NCBI GenBank assembly: GCA_938017795.1
Contig: CALIJZ010000064.1
Span: 1 to 32,430 of the forward strand
Direction: 5' to 3'
DNA length: 32,430 nucleotides
DNA from: an uncultured Bacteriovoracaceae bacterium
GTDB lineage: Bacteria; Bdellovibrionota; Bacteriovoracia; Bacteriovoracales; Bacteriovoracaceae
Below the pieces are notes generated by a model, which saw only the letters and a program-made list of their open reading frames with translations, was not told the DNA's origin and ran no database searches. A program made the translations under genes and the position numbers. How positions within the stretch are numbered: the first letter of the stretch is position 1; each line of letters opens with the position of its first letter. Below, piece after piece: positions 6,722 through 13,911 of this stretch.

Positions 6722-6785
6722 AGTTTTCTACTCCCTTGTTTATTATATTAGGTATAGCACAAATCAAATAGATTAAGGAGGCTTT

Positions 6786-7646
6786 ATGCTAAGAGTTAAG
6801 GATTTTTTCGATAAGGCAACTTATACATTAACCTACGTTGTTTACGATGAAAATACAAAGGATGCAATAGTTATTGATCCAGTATGGGACTATGATCAGG
6901 GATCATCTAGAGTTCATACAGCATCTGTTGATGAGGTTCAAAGTTTTGTAAATTCTAATGAGTTTAAGTTGCATTATATCCTTGAGACCCATGCCCATGC
7001 TGATCATTTAACAGGCGCTGTTGAGCTTAAAAAGAGGTTTCCTGAAGCTAGGGTTGGGATTGGAAAACATATTACAAAAGTCCAAGAAAAATTTAAGGAA
7101 ATTTTTAACTTTAAAGATTTTAATACAAGTGGTGTGCAATTCGATATTTTACTTGATGAGGATAGGCTCCTTAAAGCTGGAAGCATTGGGATCAAAACTA
7201 TTTTTACTCCTGGTCACACTCCAGCTTGTTCAAGTTATCTGATTGAAGACATGGTGTTTACAGGAGATGCTCTCTTTATGCCCGACTTTGGAACAGGTCG
7301 ATGTGACTTTCCAATGGGATCTGCAAAAGATTTATATAACTCTGTTCATGGGAAATTATATAAACTGCCAGACACTACTAAAGTATATACTTGCCATGAT
7401 TATCAACCAGGAGGAAGAGAGCTTAGGTTTATATCTACAATAGGCGAGAGTAAAGAAAAGAATATTCAATTAAATGAAAAAACAACGCAAGAAGAGTACG
7501 TAAACTTTAGAACTGAAAGAGACAAAAAACTTTCGGCGCCAAAGCTTCTTCTTCCAAGTATTCAAGTTAATATTGACGGAGGGAAGTTGCCTCAGGTCGA
7601 AGATAATGATGTCAGTTATCTTAAAATTCCAGTGAGGAATAAGTAG
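6786..7646 (+). CDS. Persulfide dioxygenase (ETHE1-like metallo-beta-lactamase fold)
   Basis: The metal motif THAHADH (His69, His71, Asp73, His74) is followed by GHTPACSS (His144), GDALFMPDFGTGRCDF (Asp161) and TCHDYQPGG, the ETHE1/Blh series. The length, 286 residues, is typical of the bacterial form. The enzyme oxidises glutathione persulfide to sulfite with O2 in the cytoplasm. AGGAGG precedes the ATG by 4 bases. It leads an operon with two sulfur-transport half-proteins, a DUF442 protein and a decayed sulfide:quinone oxidoreductase. The FNR-type box at 6708-6721 stands at the expected activator position. Confidence 0.92.
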   Translation: MLRVKDFFDKATYTLTYVVYDENTKDAIVIDPVWDYDQGSSRVHTASVDEVQSFVNSNEFKLHYILETHAHADHLTGAVELKKRFPEARVGIGKHITKVQEKFKEIFNFKDFNTSGVQFDILLDEDRLLKAGSIGIKTIFTPGHTPACSSYLIEDMVFTGDALFMPDFGTGRCDFPMGSAKDLYNSVHGKLYKLPDTTKVYTCHDYQPGGRELRFISTIGESKEKNIQLNEKTTQEEYVNFRTERDKKLSAPKLLLPSIQVNIDGGKLPQVEDNDVSYLKIPVRNK

Positions 7647-8062
7647 TGAGTGGGACAATAGTATCACCTCTTTTAGGAGGAGTATTAATAGGTATTTCTA
7701 GTGCACTCATGATGCTTTTCCTTGGAAGAATCACCGGTATTAGCGGCATTTTAGTAACATCATTTTCAAGCTTAGTTGATCGAAATGAAGACTGGAGAAG
7801 AAGTTTCATTCTAGGTTTATTCCTAGGAGGAGTACTTTTAAGACAATTCTTTCCAAGTTTCTTTGATTTTGAAATCTCAACACCAATGATAAATATTATC
7901 ATTGCGGGACTACTAGTTGGCTTTGGAACGAGATTAGGTAGCGGCTGCACATCAGGTCATGGTGTTTGCGGATTACCAAGATTATCGAAAAGGTCATTTG
8001 TTGCAACACTAACTTTTATGTTCTCAGGGATAGTTACTGTTTTAATAGCGAGGATTATATGA
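7646..8062 (+). CDS. YeeE/YedE (PmpA-type) sulfur transport half-protein
   Basis: The 138-residue membrane protein has the sulf_transp motif GSGCTSGHGVCGLPRLSKRS, whose cysteines handle thiosulfate or sulfane sulfur in YeeE/TsuA-type transporters. It starts with a GTG overlapping the preceding stop by one base and ends in a 4-base ATGA overlap with the next gene, so the module is translationally coupled. It is one half of a split transporter, the other being the next gene. Transport of thiosulfate or another sulfur compound is family knowledge; the direction is not evident. Confidence 0.9.
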   Translation: MSGTIVSPLLGGVLIGISSALMMLFLGRITGISGILVTSFSSLVDRNEDWRRSFILGLFLGGVLLRQFFPSFFDFEISTPMINIIIAGLLVGFGTRLGSGCTSGHGVCGLPRLSKRSFVATLTFMFSGIVTVLIARII

Positions 8063-8472
8063 GTAATTTAATATCTTTACTGTTTGGAGTTCTATTTGCA
8101 GTTGGGTTATCAATATCAGGTATGGTGAACCCTGATAAGGTTATTGGTTTTCTCGATATATTTGGAAACTGGGACTACTCCCTTGCTTTTGTTATGGGAG
8201 GAGCTGTAGGAGTGAATCTAGTTTTATTTCCACTCATTTTGAAAAAGAAACCTATCCTTTCTGAGCTCTTTCATTTACCTACAAAAAGTGATTTGGAATC
8301 TAATCTTATTGTTGGATCAGCTATATTTGGAGTTGGATGGGGGGTTGCAGGAGTTTGTCCTGGCCCAGGGATTGTAAATCTTGGAAGGTTCGATTACGAA
8401 AGCATTGCTTTTGTCGCTTCAATGTTAGGCGGTATGTTCATTTACTCTATTTATAAAAGGAAACTATCATGA
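8059..8472 (+). CDS. YeeE/YedE-like (DUF6691/PmpB-type) sulfur transport half-protein
   Basis: The start is the ATG at 8059 within the ATGA overlap; an earlier in-frame ATG at 7966 would lie deep in the preceding gene. The 137-residue protein has four hydrophobic segments. GISGMVNPDKV-like and GVGWGVAGVCPGPGIVNLG motifs define the second half of split YeeE/YedE transporters, with the Cys of CPGP conserved. It pairs with the protein encoded just before. It overlaps the DUF442 gene downstream by ATGA. Confidence 0.9.
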   Translation: MSNLISLLFGVLFAVGLSISGMVNPDKVIGFLDIFGNWDYSLAFVMGGAVGVNLVLFPLILKKKPILSELFHLPTKSDLESNLIVGSAIFGVGWGVAGVCPGPGIVNLGRFDYESIAFVASMLGGMFIYSIYKRKLS

Positions 8473-8957
8473 ATGCATTAGATTTAACTGATCTTGATGA
8501 AAACATTGAAACTAGTAGTTTTCATCATTTCTCACGAGTGGATAATATTTTTTGTTCATCAAAGATTGCTGATGAAAACCAGATCGTTGAATTAAAAAAA
8601 TACGATATAAAAAAAGTGATTGATTTAAAGCTAGAAGATGAAACACCTTTCAATGACAGAGAACGAATTACTAGAAGTGGACTAGATTATATTTATTTTC
8701 CAGTTAGTGATCTTGAAAATATTGATTTTGAAAGTTTACAGAGGTTTTCGGAGCATATTGAAAGTAGCGATCATAACATCTTAATTTACTGCATGTCTGC
8801 AAACAGAGTTGGGGCAATGTTGTCTTTGTATCTCTCTAAGATATGTGGTCATCCCAAAAAAAGAGCTATTGAAATTGGCTCTAAAATGGGAATGAAAAGA
8901 GAATCGTTACAAGAGAAATTAAAAGAAATAATTAACTATGAGGAGACCGCAATATGA
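8469..8957 (+). CDS. DUF442 / beta-lactamase-hydrolase-like phosphatase domain protein
   Basis: The signature CMSANRVGAML (residues about 113-123) corresponds to the C-x4-R phosphatase loop of DUF442 proteins, a dual-specificity phosphatase fold often fused or adjacent to persulfide dioxygenase. The length is 162 residues. Its ATG overlaps the previous stop and its stop overlaps the ATG of the decayed oxidoreductase, consistent with a sulfide-oxidation operon. The actual substrate of DUF442 domains is unclear, with a sulfur-transfer role of the Cys often proposed. Confidence 0.85.
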   Translation: MNALDLTDLDENIETSSFHHFSRVDNIFCSSKIADENQIVELKKYDIKKVIDLKLEDETPFNDRERITRSGLDYIYFPVSDLENIDFESLQRFSEHIESSDHNILIYCMSANRVGAMLSLYLSKICGHPKKRAIEIGSKMGMKRESLQEKLKEIINYEETAI

Positions 8958-9204
8958 AAAAAGTCATAATTGTTGGAGCTGGATCAGGAGGCATCAGCGT
9001 TGCTTCAAGGTTATTAAACTTAAACGAGAAACTTAAAATTGTAATCATAGACCCTGCTTCGGATCACTTCTATCTGCACTTTTTCGTTATCGTATAGTTG
9101 GAAGTGAATTAAAGATAAAGAGACCACTAATCAGAGAGAATACGGTAGATTTAGTTTATAATAAAATAGATTTGTCTCCAATCTTAAATAGCAGTTTTTT
9201 TTAA
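8954..9204 (+). pseudogene. Decayed sulfide:quinone oxidoreductase-like flavoprotein
   Basis: The ATG overlaps the DUF442 stop and begins a dinucleotide-binding fold (KKVIIVGAGSGGISVASRL, then IIDPASDHFYL), as in sulfide:quinone reductases of such operons. A stop occurs after 47 residues (9095-9097). A second frame carries on with a similar-looking stretch (YRIVGSELKIKRPLIREN) to 9204. A normal enzyme has about 400 residues, so at least one frameshift and a large deletion have removed most of it. The identity as SQR rests on the N-terminal fold and the operon context. Confidence 0.75.
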
Positions 9205-9562
9205 TTCAAGTCACCTACTTTCTTTGAAAAAAAAGATTCATTTATTTCAAAAATTCAGAAAACATCTTTTTTTATAGATGATTATGATGAACTCGAAAAG
9301 TATATTAATTATGAGATAGAAGGCCAGTAGCTCTAAACCTTAATGTTATCGATGGCCGGCCTTAGAAGTGTGAATATGATTACGCGAAAGAGAAGTAACT
9401 ATGATCTGGTTAGAAATGACAAAGTTTGATAATAAATATCTTTTTCTACTGCAAATTTAGAGATAATCGTAAAGGTTTAGAGAATTTAAGAGCAGGATTT
9501 AAAGGTTTGAAGATAGCTTCCGATAAATCTTCGTTCATGTATGAACTATTAAGGGAGAAAAA
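9205..9562 (+). pseudogene. Non-coding stretch with coding fragments
   Basis: Between the decayed oxidoreductase and the next gene there is no intact reading frame. One frame ending at 9330 reads SFFIDDYDELEKYINYEIEG near its end. Another ending at 9566 reads RKGLENLRAGFKGLKIASDK and overlaps the next ATG. Both look like C-terminal remnants of unidentified genes. A GGCCGGCC octamer lies at 9354-9361. Nothing else is recognised here. Confidence 0.4.
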
Positions 9563-10048
9563 ATGAAGTTATTTGTTTTAATTTGTTTGATTTTTAGTTT
9601 TGAAATGTCCTTTGCTAAAGGTAAAGGAAAGGGAGGTAAACCCTCTTGGGCAGGAAAAGGTAAAAAAAATTCAAAGATGAAAAAAAATAAAGGTAAAAAT
9701 AAGACCGACGAGCTTGAAAATGAGGCTGAGGAACTTGAAGAGGAGTCTAGGGAGTATCAAAAAAAGGGTAAAAGTGATAAAGCTCGAAAAAAAATGAATG
9801 AGGCTAAAGAGAAAAGAAAAAAAGCTAAAAAGGCAAAAAAAGAGAAAGATGATGACGATGATGACAGAGATGAGGATGATGAAGAAGAGAATGATGATGA
9901 AGAAAAGGCAGGAAAAGCTAAAGGAAAATATAAAGAGAAAAAAGGTAAGAGAAAAAGAAGTGCCGAAGATCATCCTCAATATGAAGAAATGAAGGAGAAG
10001 CACTCTGAGAAGAAAAAGGGCTTTTGGGCACGACTTTTTGGTGGGTGA
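9563..10048 (+). CDS. Exported Lys-rich low-complexity protein
   Basis: GGGAG precedes the ATG. A signal peptide (MKLFVLICLIFSFEMSFA) leads into about 140 residues of Lys/Glu/Gly-rich sequence with a run of Asp near residues 95-110, and a short ordered end FWARLFGG. No family is recognised. The charge blocks suggest a disordered polyelectrolyte acting outside the inner membrane. The sequence is so biased that homology cannot be judged. It is the last gene inside the putative island. Confidence 0.7.
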   Translation: MKLFVLICLIFSFEMSFAKGKGKGGKPSWAGKGKKNSKMKKNKGKNKTDELENEAEELEEESREYQKKGKSDKARKKMNEAKEKRKKAKKAKKEKDDDDDDRDEDDEEENDDEEKAGKAKGKYKEKKGKRKRSAEDHPQYEEMKEKHSEKKKGFWARLFGG

Positions 10049-10077
10049 TAAATTAATACTGTTCAGACCAGTAGGCG

Positions 10078-10170
10078 TTGGGTAGTAATTTGGGAAGTGA
10101 AGCCAACAGGTCTATATCGACGAAAATTCGCTCATCGACCAACTGGCTATGGGTAGTAAATTGGGTAGTA
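10078..10170. repeat. TTGGGTAGTA repeats at the right island end
   Basis: TTGGGTAGTA occurs at 10078-10087 and 10161-10170, ATGGGTAGTA at 10149-10158 and a weaker TTGGGAAGTG at 10090-10099. Between them lie GAAGCCAACAGGTC (10098-10111), close to the left junction, and GACCAACTGGC (10137-10147), identical to the arm of the right junction. The same 10-mer lies at 2902 and 3034. These are candidate integrase-binding arm sites. Confidence 0.5.
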
Positions 10171-10348
10171 AAACGAAATGTTTTGAATGTATGTTGAACG
10201 TATTTTCAATGTATTGCGATTGCAAAAATGCTTTTAAAAACAAGATCTTCTGTTACCGAATCCAAAGAGATTATTATCCAAAAAACTTAATAATTTTCAT
10301 TGCTTACTTCACCAAAACCCATTCAAAATTTGAAAAATTCCAGAGGGT

Positions 10349-10375
10349 GACCAACTGGCTTCGAACCAATTGGTC
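10349..10375 (+). other. Candidate attR: near-palindrome with CTTCGAA centre
   Basis: GACCAACTGG (10349-10358) and CCAATTGGTC (10366-10375) are inverted arms matching at 9 of 10 positions around CTTCGAA (10359-10365). The core TGGCTTCGAA is shared with the left junction at 2822-2831. Inverted 10-base arms around a 7-base centre match the core layout of tyrosine-recombinase sites. Confidence 0.65.
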
Positions 10376-10403
10376 GGGAGTTCGAATCTCTCATCCCGCG
10401 CCA
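10366..10403 (+). pseudogene. 3' half of disrupted tRNA-Arg(UCG), right island junction
   Basis: CCAAT closes the anticodon stem of the 5' half at 2793-2831. The variable loop TGGTC, T stem GGGAG/CTCTC with loop TTCGAAT, acceptor ATCCCGC, discriminator G and CCA follow. The acceptor pairs with GCGGGAT at 2793-2799 and not with the other two tRNA copies. The local upstream sequence supplies no D arm or acceptor 5' strand, so this half alone cannot form a tRNA. Confidence 0.8.
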
Positions 10404-10558
10404 TCTTTAATAAAAGATTCCTCTTTTGGGAGTCTCTGCTAAATCCGAAAACATTTAGTCTTTTTCAGGTACTGAAAATTGAATAAAAAAATAGAGAACC
10501 AAGGCTTGTTTCATCTCTACGGATTTCTCAGAATCTATGAATTATGCTGGACTAATAT

Positions 10559-11038
10559 TTAGTTGTTATATCTACTTCTTCTAATGCATCTAGAATGACT
10601 GAAAATTACTTGGTTATCATCTAAGCGAAACATTTGAATTCTAGAGCGTTGGTCCGTAATATCTTTAATATGCATAATAAACTTATCTTCCAATACAAGT
10701 CTAGATACAGTAAAGTCTTTAGAGATAGTAGACTTAGACTCGCCTCTAAATGTATAAGAATCACGATATACAGCAATCCAATCACTCCATTCCTTACCTA
10801 CAGTACTTACGGTTTCATATCTTTCCCTAAAGTCTTTAAGTGTTACTTTTACAGCTCCTTGGAGGACTGTTGAATCTTGTTCACTTGTTTGTTCACGTAT
10901 TGGATATTGGAAATATATTTGCAAATTATAATCGGGTGCTATTCCATTTTCACCAGTGCACATAAAATCAATTAGGTATTCATTTGAATATGAAAGTGAA
11001 GAAATAGTAAGAATAAATAAAGTAAATAATTTTTTCAT
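10559..11038 (-). CDS. Small exported protein, family unknown
   Basis: AAGGG precedes the ATG, and a signal peptide (MKKLFTLFILTISSLSYS) is followed by about 140 residues with alternating beta-strand pattern and two cysteines (near residues 27 and 151) that could form a disulfide. No family is recognised. It stands alone, leftward, just outside the right island junction. Its tail is Arg-rich (CIRRSRYNN). Periplasmic or surface location is likely. Confidence 0.7.
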   Translation of the reverse strand: MKKLFTLFILTISSLSYSNEYLIDFMCTGENGIAPDYNLQIYFQYPIREQTSEQDSTVLQGAVKVTLKDFRERYETVSTVGKEWSDWIAVYRDSYTFRGESKSTISKDFTVSRLVLEDKFIMHIKDITDQRSRIQMFRLDDNQVIFSHSRCIRRSRYNN

Positions 11039-11305
11039 TTTTCCCTTATGATTTAGTTTCTTTACTCAAACTTTTAACATGTTAGAGAATTCAAGTGTTA
11101 TGTACTGTAATTTTTATATAAATCAATATGTATCCTAAATAGCTTCATAAATAAGGACAATGCCAGTCACGAAGACATTTCTGATTCATGGATTTCTCAT
11201 TATGCCTTTAAATTGCCTGTAAAATTTATGCAAAAAAAAATCTCTCTTGATTAATATGTTAAGTTCAAGAACTAATTACGATGAATTTATATTGAAGGGA
11301 CAAAA

Positions 11306-11698
11306 ATGAATAAGTTGATATTAAGTTTTTTGACGATGTTATGTATGACATCTTATTCTCAAAATATTTTCAAATATAAGTCTGTTAATGGCTGTGAGAC
11401 CTTAAAACTTGATTTAAAAGTTGTTTATACTAATACAATTTTTAGAAGTCATAAATTAATGTTTTTTGTTGATGATTCATTTAAAGACGTAGATTACGTT
11501 AATATTATCGATAGTCCACAAGCAGGTCAATTTTATCCATTTCAACTAAATTATACTCCTTATCTTTTTGAATCTAGTTCAGGAAGATTGATCAAGTTTC
11601 ATCTGAAAAAAGAGCACCAAATAGATTTTCCCAATGCTTTTATTACTTTTTGGGATAGTGAATGTGTCTATGAAATTCCTTTTTTGAGTGTTGACTGA
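11306..11698 (+). CDS. Small exported protein, family unknown
   Basis: AAGGGA lies before the ATG. A signal peptide (MNKLILSFLTMLCMTSYS) is followed by about 110 residues that read as beta strands, with cysteines near residues 30 and 121 that may pair. No family is recognised. The neighbouring 10559-11038 gene product is similar in size and style but I see no clear sequence relation. The 267 bases upstream (11039-11305) hold no gene I can support. Confidence 0.7.
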   Translation: MNKLILSFLTMLCMTSYSQNIFKYKSVNGCETLKLDLKVVYTNTIFRSHKLMFFVDDSFKDVDYVNIIDSPQAGQFYPFQLNYTPYLFESSSGRLIKFHLKKEHQIDFPNAFITFWDSECVYEIPFLSVD

Positions 11699-11721
11699 TT
11701 TGCAGTTTAAGTTATCAAAAT

Positions 11722-12621
11722 TTACTTTATAGACCTTAAGGATTTAGCAAGTTTTTTTATAATAGGAGTTTCCTCATCATTCTTTCTTAGAATTATATAA
11801 ATATCTCTTTTTATTCTTTTAAATTTATTAGGAGGCGAGATTGAAATCAGTTTCTTGCTATTAACACTTCTATCGTTTACATAACGTGCAATAAAGTCTG
11901 GAATAAAAGCTACTGCATCGCCTTGTTGAGCAAGCAATAAGGCTGTCTCCATCATTTCAACTTTATATTTAATACTACGCTCGACCAAATGATCTGGCCA
12001 CCCATCAAGACCTTTTGTCCCTGTAGGTGTTCCTGTAATTGGGGTGAGGGGAGCTACAAAGGGAAGATCAATAAACTTATTATAATTTGTAAATTTTTTC
12101 ACTCCATAGATTCCCATATAAAGGTGAGAGACTTTTAGAAAGTCTAATCCTTTTCTAGCAATTGGCTCATAGGTAATACCAATGTCAGCTTTTTTATTTA
12201 TTATCAACTCTTCCATGGCACCTGGGGTTCTTTCACTGATCTCCACTGTCTCTGAAGTTAGATTCTTATTAATAAAATCTGAGAGAAAATACGTTGTGAA
12301 GACTTCAAAGCTTGTGAATCTAATAACTGGACTTTCATTTTTCTCAACTGACTTATTTAAATCACTAAGGCCATCAATTGCCGATAATACCTCTGGTAAT
12401 CTACTATAGAGAGTTTCTCCTAAATCAGTTAACTGAAGATCTCGACCATTTCTATAAAAGAGGTCATATCCAAGATCGTATTCTAGAGTCTTTAAGGACT
12501 TAGATAAACCTCCGGCAGAGATTCCTAATATTTCCCCGGCCTTTAATAGTCCTCCTAGATCTACAACACACTTGAATTGATAAAGTCTCTTAGTTTCCAT
12601 TACGGAAAGTAAATATTCCAT
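11722..12621 (-). CDS. LysR-family transcription regulator of the terpenoid operon
   Basis: An N-terminal winged helix (about residues 8-68: LLKAGEILGISAGGLSKSLKTLE, then LFYRNGRDLQLTDLGE) is followed by an effector-binding domain of about 210 residues. The total of 299 is standard. The start could be the first Met or the Met at residue 8 (12600); neither has a strong ribosome site. The gene is divergent from the P450 operon with only about 54 bases between, the usual arrangement for a LysR regulator and its target. A pathway intermediate or product is the likely co-inducer. The family is certain; the target is inferred from position. Confidence 0.9.
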   Translation of the reverse strand: MEYLLSVMETKRLYQFKCVVDLGGLLKAGEILGISAGGLSKSLKTLEYDLGYDLFYRNGRDLQLTDLGETLYSRLPEVLSAIDGLSDLNKSVEKNESPVIRFTSFEVFTTYFLSDFINKNLTSETVEISERTPGAMEELIINKKADIGITYEPIARKGLDFLKVSHLYMGIYGVKKFTNYNKFIDLPFVAPLTPITGTPTGTKGLDGWPDHLVERSIKYKVEMMETALLLAQQGDAVAFIPDFIARYVNDRSVNSKKLISISPPNKFKRIKRDIYIILRKNDEETPIIKKLAKSLRSIK

Positions 12622-12675
12622 ATTTTCGATATTGTAAAGCCGTGTTCCTTGTTAGTTTCCTTCAAGAGGAATCAA

Positions 12676-13911
12676 ATGCAACAAATGATTAGAAATTATT
12701 CAAACTTAAGAAGCTTTATTGGCAATCCAGTATCTTTTTTAGATGGAGTTTATTCTGAAGGTGAAAAAATAAAGAAGATGAGAATTGGTCCAGGTGAGTT
12801 CATACTGATTTTTTGTCCTGAGAAAGCAAGAGAAGTTCTTTTAGATAAAAGTGGAAGTTATAGACAAAATAGAAATATATTTAAAAAAATCATTCCACTT
12901 ACTGGGGCTAATGGGCTGGTTCAACAAAATGGATATAAATCAAAGATTTCTCGATTATCTGCCAGATCAATTTTTTCGAATAAGGCAATTTCTAGGTCAA
13001 AAGGAATCATTGAAAAAAATTGTGATTCAGTATTTTCTAAAATGAAATCAAATCAATTTGTTGATCCCTTAAAGATAATGACAGAACTAGTTTTAAGAAA
13101 TGCTTTGGAGGTTTTCTTAGGCGTTGAAGATAGAGAGTTTCAAAAAGAGATTGGAATAGTATTTTTGGAACTTCATATTTTATGTGGTCAGAGAATGCTG
13201 AATCCATTTTCATTGCCCTTAAAGATACCAACTAAGAAAAACATGAGAATATTGGCCCTATCAAAACTCTTGAAATCTAAAATTCAAAAACATATTAAAA
13301 GGCAGAGAATATTCCCAGAAGGATCAATCTTATTTTCTTTTAAAGATGATGAGCATTTAGTTGATCACTGTATGACGTTTTTATTTGCAGGTCATGAAAC
13401 AACGGCATCATCTCTAGCTTTCTCACTATTATTATTAGCTAAGAATAATCAATATCAAAACATAGAAAGTATTCGTAACGATGACTATTTATTATCGCTC
13501 TACAAAGAAAGTCTGCGCTTATATCCACCAGCTTATATATTAGTGCGAGAAGTTCAATGTGATAACTATCTTGGAGAAATACCGCTTAAAAAAGGAGATC
13601 ATCTAATAATTGGATTGAAGCAAATTTTAAACTCGCAAAGCTACTTTCAAAGTGCTGGTTGTTTTAAGCCTAAAAGATTCATGGTTAAAGATAGAGAAAT
13701 TGATAAATTATTTTTTCCTTTTGGACTTGGAGCAAAGTCATGCATAGGAGAGCATCTTGCTTATATAGAAGCAAAGATTATTTTAAAGAATTTTCTAAAG
13801 AGGTTTGAAGTTTCAACTCAAGACCCTGAGATTAAATTCTCTCCCATGGTAACGCTTCATCCTGATTCTGGACAAATGATCAAATTAAAAGGAAGAACAG
13901 ATGTTCGTTAA
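12676..13911 (+). CDS. Cytochrome P450
   Basis: The ATG at 12676 is chosen because AGAGGA stands 5 bases upstream; an in-frame TTG at 12649 has none. Of 411 residues, the I helix carries AGHETT (about 238-243), the K helix ExxR is ESLR (278-281), and the haem loop is FGLGAKSCIG with ligand Cys356. There is no membrane anchor, so it is a soluble bacterial P450 that would need a ferredoxin and reductase from elsewhere, since none is encoded nearby. It leads the operon and overlaps the terpene cyclase by 11 bases, which points to hydroxylation or other oxidation of the terpene product. Confidence 0.95.
   Translation: MQQMIRNYSNLRSFIGNPVSFLDGVYSEGEKIKKMRIGPGEFILIFCPEKAREVLLDKSGSYRQNRNIFKKIIPLTGANGLVQQNGYKSKISRLSARSIFSNKAISRSKGIIEKNCDSVFSKMKSNQFVDPLKIMTELVLRNALEVFLGVEDREFQKEIGIVFLELHILCGQRMLNPFSLPLKIPTKKNMRILALSKLLKSKIQKHIKRQRIFPEGSILFSFKDDEHLVDHCMTFLFAGHETTASSLAFSLLLLAKNNQYQNIESIRNDDYLLSLYKESLRLYPPAYILVREVQCDNYLGEIPLKKGDHLIIGLKQILNSQSYFQSAGCFKPKRFMVKDREIDKLFFPFGLGAKSCIGEHLAYIEAKIILKNFLKRFEVSTQDPEIKFSPMVTLHPDSGQMIKLKGRTDVR

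Larger units (their letters stand above)
2832..10365. mobile_element. Putative genomic island inserted in tRNA-Arg(UCG) anticodon loop
   Basis: About 7.5 kb separates the 5' and 3' halves of one tRNA-Arg. The outer halves rejoin into a complete cloverleaf: acceptor GCGGGAT/ATCCCGC, anticodon stem GTTGG/CCAAT with one G-U pair, T stem GGGAG/CTCTC, encoded CCA. The contents are accessory: an intact substitute tRNA-Arg, a metal-resistance operon, a sulfide/persulfide operon and decayed genes. The 10-mer TTGGGTAGTA recurs near both ends and may be an integrase arm site. No integrase or transposase is recognisable, so the island appears to be immobile or mobilised in trans. Transfer is inferred. 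Confidence 0.65.

Noticed and set aside
6693..6767. Longer N-terminus for the Crp/Fnr regulator from a TTG at 6767
   Set aside because: It would place the perfect FNR-type box inside the coding region and the added residues do not resemble the family.
9671..10003. A 110-codon frame on the minus strand rich in Phe, Leu and Ile
   Set aside because: It is the antisense of the Lys/Glu codons of the exported low-complexity gene and has no start signals.
10403..10427. Overlapping AT-rich hairpins after the tRNA 3' half
   Set aside because: Two alternative short stems compete and no T run follows, so termination is not supported.
10149..10442. A 97-codon open frame across the right island junction
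   Set aside because: It runs through repeats and the 3' half of the tRNA, has no ribosome site and the composition does not look like coding sequence.
12182..12409. Frame on the plus strand inside the LysR gene
   Set aside because: It is an antisense shadow without a ribosome site or recognisable product.
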